Shown one piece after another: positions 1-9,024 of a stretch of 64,000 nt of DNA. The translations under genes were made by a program, and so were the position numbers. The notes below the pieces were generated by a model that saw nothing but the letters and a program-made list of their open reading frames with translations, was not told the origin of the DNA and did no database searches. Source of the DNA: Candidatus Nitricoxidireducens bremensis (GTDB lineage: Bacteria; Pseudomonadota; Gammaproteobacteria; Burkholderiales; Rhodocyclaceae); the NCBI GenBank assembly GCA_030247725.1, contig JAOTRT010000002.1:496001-560000 (forward strand). The letters are read 5' to 3'. How positions within the stretch are numbered: position 1 is the stretch's first letter; the number at the start of each line of letters is the position of its first letter.

Positions 1-182
1 GAGAAGCTCTTGCCGGTGCTGGAGAGCACGACGACGCGCACGTCCGGATTGGCGTCCATGGCGCCCATGACGTCGATGAGCTCGACGATGGTCTGGTCGT
101 CGAAGGCGTTGTGGCGGTCGGCGCGGTTCAGCGTGACGATGCCGACGCCGCGGTCCACTTCGGTGATGAGGTTTCCGTACAT
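1..182 (-). CDS. liuC: Enoyl-CoA hydratase/isomerase family protein, likely methylglutaconyl-CoA hydratase (partial, C-terminus outside window)
   Basis: Only the first 60 codons lie in the window; the gene runs off the left edge. The N-terminus reads like the crotonase fold start, with VTLNRADRHNAFDD, the strand-turn segment conserved in enoyl-CoA hydratases. It starts 9 bp downstream of the carboxyltransferase gene stop, so it is in the same minus-strand operon. In leucine degradation the product would hydrate 3-methylglutaconyl-CoA to HMG-CoA, the step after methylcrotonyl-CoA carboxylase. The specific substrate is inferred from the neighbour; the family is seen directly. A geranyl-CoA pathway hydratase is the alternative. 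Confidence 0.8.
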   Translation of the reverse strand, partial: MYGNLITEVDRGVGIVTLNRADRHNAFDDQTIVELIDVMGAMDANPDVRVVVLSSTGKSF

Positions 183-191
183 GGCCCCTCC

Positions 192-1798
<1,607 letters not shown>

Positions 1799-1799
<1 letters not shown>

Positions 1800-2401
1800 C
1801 AGAATCCTCCGGTTTCCAGCCACTTCTCGATCTGGGGCAGCCGGTCGGCGCCCCAGAAGGGTTCGTTGTCGATGATGACGTAAGGCGCGCCGAACATGCC
1901 CTTGGCCAGCGCGGCGTCGCATTCCTGCTTGAGGCGGTCCTTCACTTCCTGGGTGCCGAGGGCGGCGGCCAGTTCCTCGCCGTTGGCGCCCTGGGCCGCC
2001 GCCAGTTCCACCACCACGGCCGGATCGGAGATGTCCCGGTCCTCGGTGAAGGCGGCGCGGAAGGCGGCGTGGGCGTACTTGCGGGCCATGGCGCAGTCCC
2101 GGTCGTGGAGCCAGTAGTAGGCCCGCGCCGTGGCCAGCGTCGTCAGGGGAAACTTGGACGGCTGGCGATAGGGGATGCCGAGGAAGCGGGCCGAGCGGGC
2201 GAAGTCGCGAATGGCGTAGTCGCCCTTCAGGGGCACCTGGGTCAGGGGCTGGGTGCCGGTGGTCTTGAACAGGGCGCCGAGCATGATGGGCTTCCACTTC
2301 ACCTTGCGGCCGTGTTTGGCGGCCAGGTCGTCGATCTTCTCGCTGACGAGGTAGGAATAGGGCGAGGTGAAGTCGAACCAGAATTCGATGGGGTCTTTCA
2401 T
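1799..2401 (-). CDS. 2-hydroxychromene-2-carboxylate isomerase family protein (DsbA-like fold)
   Basis: 200 residues with the HCCA isomerase/kappa-GST pattern: [15 protein letters not shown] at the N-terminus with Ser at the position of the glutathione-activating residue, and [25 protein letters not shown] at the C-terminus. No CxxC motif, which separates it from true disulfide oxidases. The gene is translationally coupled to liuB (1-nt overlap) and lies just after a structured intergenic repeat. The family's type reaction is glutathione-dependent isomerisation in naphthalene breakdown, but in acyl-CoA operons the role is not established; an aromatic substrate here would be a guess. Confidence 0.8.
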
Positions 2402-2414
2402 AACTGCTTGCCTC

Positions 2415-2670
2415 CGTGCGCGCCGCGGGCGGCAGGTGGCCGATTCCCTCCATGTCCCCCGGGCCGGGCTGCGCCCAGCCCTCCTCCTTTACTTGCGGGA
2501 ATCGGCCACCCGCCACCCGCGGCTGGATATATCCGCGGGTTTGAATCGGCGAACAACCAGGGCGCGTCCCGATCGTGACGGCGGGGTGCTCTGCGGAGCG
2601 AAGTCAAGGAGGAGGAGTCGGCCGCAGGCCGGCGACGGGGGACATGAGCGCAGCAGAGCACCCCGTCGGC
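2415..2670 (-). repeat. Structured intergenic repeat, copy 1 (reads in the minus direction)
   Basis: This copy fills the 319-bp gap between the acyl-CoA dehydrogenase stop and the isomerase start. Read on the minus strand it aligns end to end with the copies at 19.6 and 45.1 kb. Hairpin A has arms CGGGGTGCTCTGC and GCAGAGCACCCCG around a core with ATGTCCCCCG, GCCGGCCTGCGGCC and CTCCTCCTTGACTT. Hairpin B has 26-nt arms at 2423-2448 and 2497-2522 with two mismatches. The cores of A and B resemble each other in inverted orientation. The downstream ribosome binding site GGAGG lies just past the end of the conserved part. Not coding by any sign I can see. Confidence 0.85.
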
Positions 2671-2720
2671 GCGATCACGCACCGATCTCGACACAATGAC
2701 GAAGCGGCCTTCGCTTTTCA

Positions 2721-3851
2721 TCAAACCAGCGCCCGTCCGATCACCAGCCGCTGGATGTCCGACGCGCCTTCGTAGATCTGGCAGACCCGCACGTCGCGGT
2801 AGATGCGCTCCACCGGGAAGTCGGACACGTAACCGTAGCCGCCGTGGATCTGGATGGCGTCGGAGCAGACCTTCTCGGCCATTTCGGAAGCGAACAGCTT
2901 GGCCATGCTGGCCTCCTTGAGGCAGGGCTGGCCGGCGTCGCGCAGGGTGGCGGCGTGCCAGACGAGCTGGCGCGCGGCCTCGATCTTCGTCGCCATGTCG
3001 GCGAGGCGGAAGCTCACGGCCTGGTGCTGGATGATGGGCACGCCGAAGGCCTCGCGCTCCTGGGCGTACTTCACCGCCGCCTCCAGCGCGGCGCGGGCCA
3101 TGCCGACGGACTGGGAGGCGATGCCGATGCGGCCGGCCTCCAGGTTCGAGAGGGCGATGCGATAGCCGTCGCCTTCGGTGCCGATCAGGTTGCCGGCGGG
3201 AATGCGGCAGTTCTCGAAGAGGATCTGGGCGGTGTCCGAGGCGTGCTGGCCGAGCTTCTCCTCGATGCGGGCGACCACGTAGCCCGGGGTGTCGGTGGGC
3301 ACCAGGAAGCAGGAGATGCCCTTCTTGCCGGCGGCGGGATCGGTGACGGCGAAGACGATGGCGATCTTGCCGTTCTTGCCGCTGGTGATGAACTGCTTGA
3401 CGCCGTTGAGCACCCAGGAATCGCCGTCCTTGACGGCGCGGGTCTTGATGGCGGCGGCGTCGGAACCCACGTGGGGTTCGGTGAGGCAGAAGCAGCCGAG
3501 CAGCTCGCCCATGGCGGCGCCCTTGAGCCAGCGCTCCTTCTGCTCGTCGGTGCCGTACTTCATGAGGATGCCGCAGATCAGGGAGTTCTGCACCGACAGG
3601 ATGGTGGACGTGGCGCCGTCGCCGGCGGCGATCTCTTCCAGGGCCACGGCCAGGGTCAGGTAGTCGAGGCCGGCGCCGCCCCACTGCTCGGGCACGGCCA
3701 TGCCCCAGACGCCGAGGGCCGCCAGCTCTTCGAGGGCCTCGGCCGGGAAGGTGTGGTTGCGGTCCCATTCGGCGGCCTTCGGTGCGAGCTGCTCGCGGGC
3801 GAAGTCGCGCAGGGTGTCGCGGATCATCTGCTGGGATTCGTTGAGGATCAT
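2721..3851 (-). CDS. Acyl-CoA dehydrogenase (short/branched-chain or butyryl-CoA type)
   Basis: 376 residues, typical length. Motifs in order: WGMAVPEQWGGAG, FCLTEPHVGSDAAAIKT (FAD/substrate loop), WVLNGVKQFITSG, and the C-terminal IYEGASDIQRLVIGRAL. Glu361 in the YEGAS segment is in the place of the catalytic base of short-chain and glutaryl-type dehydrogenases, unlike the isovaleryl-CoA enzyme in the same operon whose base is in mid-protein. It oxidises an acyl-CoA and passes electrons to ETF. The start at 3851 overlaps the stop of the EamA gene by 4 nt. The acyl chain cannot be fixed from sequence; isobutyryl- or 2-methylbutyryl-CoA would suit a branched-chain operon. Confidence 0.92.
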   Translation of the reverse strand: MILNESQQMIRDTLRDFAREQLAPKAAEWDRNHTFPAEALEELAALGVWGMAVPEQWGGAGLDYLTLAVALEEIAAGDGATSTILSVQNSLICGILMKYGTDEQKERWLKGAAMGELLGCFCLTEPHVGSDAAAIKTRAVKDGDSWVLNGVKQFITSGKNGKIAIVFAVTDPAAGKKGISCFLVPTDTPGYVVARIEEKLGQHASDTAQILFENCRIPAGNLIGTEGDGYRIALSNLEAGRIGIASQSVGMARAALEAAVKYAQEREAFGVPIIQHQAVSFRLADMATKIEAARQLVWHAATLRDAGQPCLKEASMAKLFASEMAEKVCSDAIQIHGGYGYVSDFPVERIYRDVRVCQIYEGASDIQRLVIGRALV

Positions 3852-4750
3852 CGGGAATTCTCCAAGGCGGGTTGCGGCGGCGTCCGCTGGGTGAGCACGA
3901 CGCCGGCGAGGACGAGGGCGCCGCCGGCCAGTACCGGCAGGCCGAGCCGCTCGTCGAGCAGCCAGGCGCCCTGCAGTACGGCGGCGACGGGAACGAGGTT
4001 GATGAAAATGGAAGCGCGGGCCGCGCCGATGCGGGCCACCGACTGGTTGAACCAGGTGAAGCCCAGGGTCGTACCCAGCAGCGCGAGGAACAGGATGCAG
4101 GCCCAGACCAGCGGCGGATAGCCGGGCGCCAGGGCAGCGGGATCGTCGAACAGGGCGGCGAGGAACAGCAGCAGGCAGCCGCCGGCCGTGCTGTAGGCGG
4201 TGACGACGAGGGCCGACAGGGTCTTCGTCGCGCGCCGGCCGATGAGGGTGTAGATGGTCCAGAACAGCGCGCAGCCGACGATCAGCAGTTCGCCGAAGCC
4301 CACCTGGCCCTGCAGCAGCGCCAGGGGCGAGCCGTGGCCGATGACCGTGAGGCAACCCACCAGGGCGATGGCGCTGCCGGCGACCTTCGCCGGCGTCAGG
4401 TGTTCGCCCTGGAGCCAGGCGGCACCGAGCACGGCCATCACCGGGTTGAGGGCCACCACCAGGGCGGCCTGCCCGGCGGCCAGGCGCTGCAGGCCATAGA
4501 GGAAGCACAGGTTGTAGAGGAAGATGCCGGTCAGGGACAGGCCGGCGATCAGCTTCCACTCGCGGCGCGTCGGCCGCGGCAGGCCGCCGTTGCGCACGGC
4601 GACCAGGGCGAGCAGCGCGCCGCTGGCGATGAGGAAGCGCCAGACGGCGATGCCCAGCGGCGGCGCCGCCTGCACGGCGTAGCGCCCCGCCACCCAGGTG
4701 CCTCCCCAAATCACCATGGTCAGTACGAGCTTGAGGTAGGTGCCGGCCAA
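3848..4750 (-). CDS. DMT-superfamily (EamA) transporter
   Basis: 300 residues, about ten hydrophobic segments arranged as two EamA repeats: WGGTWVAGRYAVQ near the N-terminus and FWTIYTLIGRRA starting the second half, ending with a short basic tail. The start used is TTG at 4750, 9 nt after the thiolase stop; an internal ATG 11 codons in would cut the first membrane segment. Such carriers export metabolites or amino acids across the inner membrane. The substrate is unknown. It sits inside the acyl-CoA operon and overlaps the next gene by 4 nt (ATGA), so it is co-translated with the dehydrogenase. Confidence 0.85.
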   Translation of the reverse strand: MAGTYLKLVLTMVIWGGTWVAGRYAVQAAPPLGIAVWRFLIASGALLALVAVRNGGLPRPTRREWKLIAGLSLTGIFLYNLCFLYGLQRLAAGQAALVVALNPVMAVLGAAWLQGEHLTPAKVAGSAIALVGCLTVIGHGSPLALLQGQVGFGELLIVGCALFWTIYTLIGRRATKTLSALVVTAYSTAGGCLLLFLAALFDDPAALAPGYPPLVWACILFLALLGTTLGFTWFNQSVARIGAARASIFINLVPVAAVLQGAWLLDERLGLPVLAGGALVLAGVVLTQRTPPQPALENSR

Positions 4751-4759
4751 GGACTGCCT

Positions 4760-5941
4760 TTAAAGCAGCTCGATGCCCAGGGCCGTCGCCTCGCCGCCGC
4801 CGATGCACAGGCTGGCGACGCCGCGCTTCTTGCCGTACTTCTTCAGGGCGCCGATCAGCGTGACGACGATGCGGGCACCGGAGGCGCCGATGGGATGGCC
4901 GAGTGCGCAGGCGCCGCCGTGGACGTTCACCTTCTCGTGGGGCAGCTTGAGGTCGTGCATGGCGGCCATGGTCACCACGGCGAAGGCCTCGTTGATCTCG
5001 TAGAGGTCCACGCCGTCGGCGGTCCAGCCGGTCTTGGCGAACAGCTTCTGCATGGCGCCGACGGGAGCGGTGGTGAACAGGTTCGGCTCCTGGGCGTGGG
5101 TGGCGTGGCCGACGATGCGGGCCAGGGGCGTCACGCCGAGCTTCTCAGCGGTGGAAGCGCGCATCAGCACGAGGGCGGCGGCGCCGTCGGAGATGGACGA
5201 GGAGTTGGCGGCGGTGACGGTGCCGTCCTTCTTGAAGGCGGGCTTGAGACCGGCGATCTTCTCGATCTGGGCCTTCGGCGGCTGCTCGTCGTTCTCGATC
5301 AGCACGTCGCCCTTGCGGCCGGAAACGGTGACCGGCGCGATCTCCCACTTGAAGGAGCCGTCCTTGATGGCAGCCTGGGCGCGGGTGGTGGAGGCAATGG
5401 CGAAGTCATCCTGGGCCTGGCGCGTGAAGCCGTAGGACTCGGCGCATTCCTCGGCGAAGGTGCCCATCAGGCGGCCCTTCTGGTAGGCGTCTTCGAGGCC
5501 GTCGAAGAACATGTGGTCGAGCATCTGGCCGTGGCCGAGGCGGTAGCCGCCGCGGGCCTTGGGCAGCAGGTAGGGGGCGTTGGTCATGGACTCCATGCCG
5601 CCGGCCACCATGACGGCGTTGCTGCCGGCGACGAGCAGGTCGTGGCTGAACATGGCGGCCTTCATGCCGGAACCGCAGACCTTGTGGATGGTGGTGCAGC
5701 CCGCCGACAGAGGCAGGCCCGCACCCAGGGCGGCCTGGCGCGCCGGCGCCTGGCCGACGCCGGCCTGGAGCACGTTGCCCATGATGACTTCCTCCACCAG
5801 TTCCGGCTTGATGCCGGCGCGCTCGACGGCGGCCTTGATGGCGACGCTGCCGAGCTGCGGGCCGGTCATGGCGCTGAAATCGCCTTGAAAACCGCCCATC
5901 GGCGTACGGGCAACAGAAGCGATAACGATTGGGTCTTGCAT
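4760..5941 (-). CDS. Acetyl-CoA acetyltransferase (thiolase)
   Basis: 393 residues, standard for biosynthetic/degradative thiolases. Catalytic Cys89 in HKVCGSGMKA, the GGACALGHPIGASGAR loop carrying the catalytic His, and Cys379 in SLCIGGGEATALG are all present. It interconverts acetoacetyl-CoA and two acetyl-CoA, which would finish leucine breakdown after HMG-CoA lyase or feed PHB synthesis. GAGGAG precedes the ATG. The first 18 codons are nearly repeated in a mini-ORF immediately upstream, and their codons (CCA, GTT, TCT, GTT, CGT, ACG) are less C-ending than the rest of the gene. Confidence 0.95.
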   Translation of the reverse strand: MQDPIVIASVARTPMGGFQGDFSAMTGPQLGSVAIKAAVERAGIKPELVEEVIMGNVLQAGVGQAPARQAALGAGLPLSAGCTTIHKVCGSGMKAAMFSHDLLVAGSNAVMVAGGMESMTNAPYLLPKARGGYRLGHGQMLDHMFFDGLEDAYQKGRLMGTFAEECAESYGFTRQAQDDFAIASTTRAQAAIKDGSFKWEIAPVTVSGRKGDVLIENDEQPPKAQIEKIAGLKPAFKKDGTVTAANSSSISDGAAALVLMRASTAEKLGVTPLARIVGHATHAQEPNLFTTAPVGAMQKLFAKTGWTADGVDLYEINEAFAVVTMAAMHDLKLPHEKVNVHGGACALGHPIGASGARIVVTLIGALKKYGKKRGVASLCIGGGEATALGIELL

Positions 5942-5964
5942 GAAATTCTCCTCGAAGAAAGGGA

Positions 5965-6040
5965 TGGGCGGTTTCGGCGCAGGCTAACTTCGCGCAGCGA
6001 AGTTAAGCGGCGCAGCCGCGGCCGAAGCCAAAACCGCCCA
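5965..6040. repeat. Palindromic element between duplicated thiolase starts
   Basis: Outer arms TGGGCGGTTT (5965-5974) and AAACCGCCCA (6031-6040) pair exactly; an inner hairpin TAACTTCGC/GCGAAGTTA (5985-5993 and 5997-6005) has a 3-nt loop, with further GC-rich partial pairing between. The right outer arm is also thiolase coding sequence (Met-Gly-Gly-Phe codons). The AACTTCGC and GCGAAGTTA core faintly resembles the GACTTCGC part of the larger repeat at 2.4 kb, but I would not call them the same family without alignment. Confidence 0.7.
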
Positions 6041-6083
6041 TAGGGGTGCGGGCGACGGAAGCGATGATGATCGGGTCGGACAT
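6003..6083 (-). pseudogene. 26-codon duplicate of the thiolase N-terminus (mini-ORF or gene remnant)
   Basis: Minus-strand ATG at 6083 with AAGGAG seven bases upstream opens a frame MSDPIIIASVARTPMGGF, matching the real thiolase start MQDPIVIASVARTPMGGF, then runs into the palindromic element and stops at TAA (6005-6003). Six of the differences over the shared codons are synonymous; two others change residues (S/Q at codon 2, I/V at codon 6). This suggests a remnant of a second thiolase or a recombination scar that was once under protein-level selection. It could still be translated as a leader peptide. No thiolase active-site residue is present. Confidence 0.75.
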
Positions 6084-6114
6084 ATTCAGCTCCTTGAGGC
6101 TTTGAATGGGGAAA

Positions 6115-6738
6115 TCAGGCGCCGCGGCGGTCGAAGGCCAGCCAGCCAGCGAGAGCGGCGAAGACGGCGCCGAGGGCGCGTCGACCGAGCAGGACCCGCC
6201 TGCCGACGCCGAGGGCCGAGGCCACCCGCGCGGCGACGAGGATCAGGACGATATCGGCGGTGGCCACCATGGCCACGTTGATGGCGCCCAGGGTCAGGGT
6301 CTGGGCCAGCACATTGCCGCCGGCGTCGATGAACTGGGGCAGGAAGGCAGCGTAGAAGACGGCGACCTTGGGGTTCAGCACGCTGGTGAGCCAGGCCTGG
6401 CGCAGCATCACGCGCACGGGCAGCGGCTTCGCGGCCCCCTGGGGCGCATCGGCGGGCGCGCGCATGAGGTCCCAGGCCATCCACAGCAGGTAGGCGGCGC
6501 CGATCAGACGGATCGCATGGTAGGCGGCGGGAACCAGGGCCAGCAGGGCCGAGAGGCCCGAGGCCGCCAGCAGCACGTGCACCACCAGCCCGGCCGTGGT
6601 GCCGCACCAGGAGGCGAGGCCGGCCGCTCGCCCCTGGGCCACGGTGCGCGACACCAGGTAGAGCCAGTTCGGCCCGGGCGTGAGCGCCAGGGCGAGGGAG
6701 GCGGCGAGGAAGAGGCCGAAGGTCCCGCTGTCGTGCAT
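6115..6738 (-). CDS. LysE-family amino acid/metabolite exporter
   Basis: 207 residues with about six membrane segments. The signature LALTPGPNWLYLVSRTVAQGRAAGLAS at residues 17-43 is the conserved first-helix motif of RhtB/LysE carriers, and ASWCGTTAGLVVHVLLAA follows. These proteins export amino acids or small zwitterions at the inner membrane. Its position 7 bp after isovaleryl-CoA dehydrogenase suggests export of a branched-chain amino acid or an overflow metabolite of that pathway, which is inference only. Confidence 0.88.
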   Translation of the reverse strand: MHDSGTFGLFLAASLALALTPGPNWLYLVSRTVAQGRAAGLASWCGTTAGLVVHVLLAASGLSALLALVPAAYHAIRLIGAAYLLWMAWDLMRAPADAPQGAAKPLPVRVMLRQAWLTSVLNPKVAVFYAAFLPQFIDAGGNVLAQTLTLGAINVAMVATADIVLILVAARVASALGVGRRVLLGRRALGAVFAALAGWLAFDRRGA

Positions 6739-6745
6739 GGTGGGC

Positions 6746-7915
6746 TTACATGGTCTCGGCGAAGAGTTCGCGGCCGATCAGCATACGACGGATTTCGGAA
6801 GTGCCGGCGCCGATCTCGTAGAGCTTGGCGTCGCGCCACAGGCGGCCGACGGGGAACTCGTTGATGTAGCCGTTGCCGCCCAGGGTCTGGATCGCCTCGC
6901 CGGCCATCCAGGTGGCCTTCTCGGCCGAGTAGAGGATGGCGCCGGCGGCGTCCTTGCGCAGGGTGCGGCTGTGGTCGCTCTTGTCGCAGGCCTTGCCCAC
7001 CGCATAGACGTAGGCGCGGCAGGCCTGCCAGGTGGAATACATGTCGGCGATCTTGCCCTGCATGAGCTGGAATTCGCCGATGCTCTGGCCGAACTGCTTG
7101 CGGTCGTGGATGTAGGGGATGACGGCGTCCATGCAGGCGGCCATGATGCCCAGGGGGCCGCCGGAGAGCACGGCGCGCTCGTAGTCGAGGCCGGACATCA
7201 GCACCTTGGTGCCGTTGCCTTCGCCGCCGAGGACGTTCTCCACCGGCACTTCGCAGTCGTCGAAGAACAGCGGGTAGGTGTTGGAGCCGCGCATGCCGAG
7301 CTTGTCCAGGTGGGTGCCCTTGGAGAAGCCCTTCATGCCCTTTTCGACGATGAAGGCCGTCATGCCGCGGGCGCCGGCGGCGGCATCCGTCTTGGCATAG
7401 ACGACGAGGGTGTCGGCATCGCCGCCGTTGGTGATCCACATCTTGGCGCCGTTGAGCACGTAGCGGTCGCCCTTGAGGTCGGCGCGCAGCTTCATGGACA
7501 CCACGTCGGAGCCGGCGTTGGGCTCGGACATGGCGAGCGCACCGACGTGCTCGCCGGAGATCAGCTTGGGCAGGTACTTCTGCCGCTGGGCCTCGGTGCC
7601 GTTGCGGCGCAGCTGGTTCACGCAGAGGTTGGAGTGGGCGCCGTAGGAAAGGCCCACCGAGGCGGAGGCGCGGGAGATCTCCTCCATGGCGACGATGTGG
7701 GCCAGGTAGCCCATGCCGGTACCGCCGTATTCCTCACCGACGGTCATGCCGAGCAGGCCCATGTCGCCGAACTTCTTCCAGAGGTCGGCGGGGAATTCGT
7801 TCACCCGGTCGATCTCGGCGGCGCGCGGCGCGATTTCCTTGTCGGCGAAATCCTTCACCGCATCGCGCAGCATGTCGATGGTTTCGCCGAGATCGAAGTT
7901 CAGTCCGGTCATCAT
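6746..7915 (-). CDS. liuA: Isovaleryl-CoA dehydrogenase
   Basis: 389 residues. The motif [17 protein letters not shown] places the catalytic base at Glu246, the mid-protein position specific to isovaleryl-CoA dehydrogenases. [16 protein letters not shown] and [19 protein letters not shown] are the usual FAD-binding segments; [17 protein letters not shown] closes the protein with no Glu at the butyryl-type position. It oxidises isovaleryl-CoA to 3-methylcrotonyl-CoA, the substrate of the carboxylase further along the operon. ATG at 7915 overlaps the thioesterase stop; a second in-frame ATG at 7912 is equally possible. Confidence 0.95.
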   Translation of the reverse strand: MMTGLNFDLGETIDMLRDAVKDFADKEIAPRAAEIDRVNEFPADLWKKFGDMGLLGMTVGEEYGGTGMGYLAHIVAMEEISRASASVGLSYGAHSNLCVNQLRRNGTEAQRQKYLPKLISGEHVGALAMSEPNAGSDVVSMKLRADLKGDRYVLNGAKMWITNGGDADTLVVYAKTDAAAGARGMTAFIVEKGMKGFSKGTHLDKLGMRGSNTYPLFFDDCEVPVENVLGGEGNGTKVLMSGLDYERAVLSGGPLGIMAACMDAVIPYIHDRKQFGQSIGEFQLMQGKIADMYSTWQACRAYVYAVGKACDKSDHSRTLRKDAAGAILYSAEKATWMAGEAIQTLGGNGYINEFPVGRLWRDAKLYEIGAGTSEIRRMLIGRELFAETM

Positions 7916-8400
7916 TGTTTCTTCTCCTCGCTATCAGGTTTGCCGTGCATGGTCATCAGGGTCTGCTGCATCATGGCGCAGTGGATCGGCTTGCCGTGCT
8001 TCACCACCCAGGCGTCGCCGCGGGCGATGATCAGGTTCCGGCCGGGCTTCACCACTTCGCCGACGGCGATCATCAGGTCGCCGTCGGCCGGCGCCAGCAG
8101 GTTGATCTTGAACTCCACCGTCAGCACCGAGGTGTTCGGCGCCATCAGGGAAAAGCCGGCGTAGCCGCCGGCGCTGTCCACCACCGCCGACGTGATGCCG
8201 GCGTGGAAGAAGCCGTGTTGCTGGGAGAGATTCTCCCGGTAGGGCAGGCGGATTTCGCAGCCGCCGGGCCAGACGTCCGCTAGCTCGGCGCCGATCAGAC
8301 CCATGACGCCCTGGCGGGCGAAGCTGGCGCGCACCTTTTCGTCCCACTGCGGGTCGCGCGGTTCGAAGCGGGCCGCGGGCCGGGGTATGCCGTAGTTCAT
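7912..8400 (-). CDS. PaaI-like hotdog-fold thioesterase
   Basis: 162 residues with one hotdog domain. [24 protein letters not shown] matches the PaaI helix region with the catalytic Asp, and [18 protein letters not shown] is the following strand. It probably hydrolyses acyl-CoA esters in the cytoplasm, relieving CoA trapping during branched-chain acid breakdown. First gene of the operon: a strong AAAAAGGAGGAG ribosome site precedes the ATG, and the LiuR-type operator lies just upstream. Confidence 0.87.
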   Translation of the reverse strand: MNYGIPRPAARFEPRDPQWDEKVRASFARQGVMGLIGAELADVWPGGCEIRLPYRENLSQQHGFFHAGITSAVVDSAGGYAGFSLMAPNTSVLTVEFKINLLAPADGDLMIAVGEVVKPGRNLIIARGDAWVVKHGKPIHCAMMQQTLMTMHGKPDSEEKKQ

Positions 8401-8425
8401 GGCGAGTCTCCTCCTTTTTGCGGCG

Positions 8426-8456
8426 ATTCTAAGTTGACGTTGACGTTAACGTCAAC
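8426..8456 (-). promoter_or_regulatory. LiuR/MerR-type operator inside a long-spacer promoter
   Basis: GTTGACGTTAACGTCAAC (8439-8456) is a perfect 18-nt palindrome, with a further GTTGAC unit repeated next to it at 8433-8438. On the minus strand TTGACG (8455-8450) and TAGAAT (8431-8426) form a promoter with an 18-bp spacer, longer than usual, as in MerR-activated promoters. The site lies between the regulator's stop and the thioesterase start, so it should control the catabolic operon. It resembles known LiuR sites, which are ACGT-centred dyads. Confidence 0.8.
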
Positions 8457-8472
8457 TTCATGTCCAATGAAG

Positions 8473-8892
8473 TCAGGTTCGCTTGCGGCGCGACCGGCTC
8501 CGGCCGCTGGGCCCGCCTTCGTCGGCGAGGATATCGCGGCACTGGCGCTCGAAGGTCTCGATCTCGGCCAGCACGGCTTCGATGTCCTCGCGCTGCTGCT
8601 CCAGCGCCGCCTTGCGCTCGGCCAGCACGCCGATGAGCTTGACGAGCTGGGTGGAGTAGTCGGGGGCCGTGTCGTACATGTCGATCAGGTCCTTGATCTC
8701 CGTGAGGGCCAGACCGAGGCGCTTGCCGCGCAGGGTGAGCCGGAGGCGGGTGCGGTCGCGCTTGGAATAGACGCGCTGCTGGCCTTCGCGCTCGGGGAAG
8801 AGCAGGCCCTGCTCTTCGTAGTGACGGATGGCGCGCGGCGTGATGTCGAATTCCCGCGCCAGTTCGGTGATGGTGAATGTGGGTTCGGACAT
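8473..8892 (-). CDS. liuR: MerR-family transcriptional regulator, LiuR-like
   Basis: 139 residues. The N-terminal winged helix-turn-helix FTITELAREFDITPRAIRHYEEQGLL is of the LiuR/SoxR-like MerR type, followed by RVYSKRDRTRLRLTLRGKRLG and a dimerisation coiled coil (residues 75-125), then a basic tail GRSRSRRKRT. LiuR regulates leucine/isovalerate genes in proteobacteria. The start at 8892 (MSEPTFTIT) is chosen over an ATG 25 codons upstream because the wHTH begins there. No effector domain or Cys sensors are seen, as usual for acyl-CoA-responsive members. Confidence 0.88.
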   Translation of the reverse strand: MSEPTFTITELAREFDITPRAIRHYEEQGLLFPEREGQQRVYSKRDRTRLRLTLRGKRLGLALTEIKDLIDMYDTAPDYSTQLVKLIGVLAERKAALEQQREDIEAVLAEIETFERQCRDILADEGGPSGRSRSRRKRT

Positions 8893-8925
8893 GAAAATAC
8901 CCGGAAGCTTCGGTAGGGCCGATTG

Positions 8926-8955
8926 TTGCACCGCATCAGGGCTAGCGCATAGAAT
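8926..8955 (+). promoter_or_regulatory. Putative sigma70 promoter for the metallo-hydrolase/phaC pair
   Basis: TTGCAC (8926-8931) and TAGAAT (8950-8955) with an 18-bp spacer lie in the divergent gap between liuR and the metallo-hydrolase. A transcript starting near 8962 would have a leader of about 60 nt. Assigned by eye only. Confidence 0.45.
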
Positions 8956-9024
8956 GAACGATTGCATAGATCCATCGGCGGCCCGCAGTTAAGCAGATTT
9001 CGCCGCCCGAATCAAACCGCCTCC

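Noticed and set aside
2423..2522. Repeat hairpins as simple transcription terminators
   Set aside because: Arms are long and GC-rich but no T tract follows, and the whole 260-bp two-hairpin layout is conserved, which a terminator would not need.
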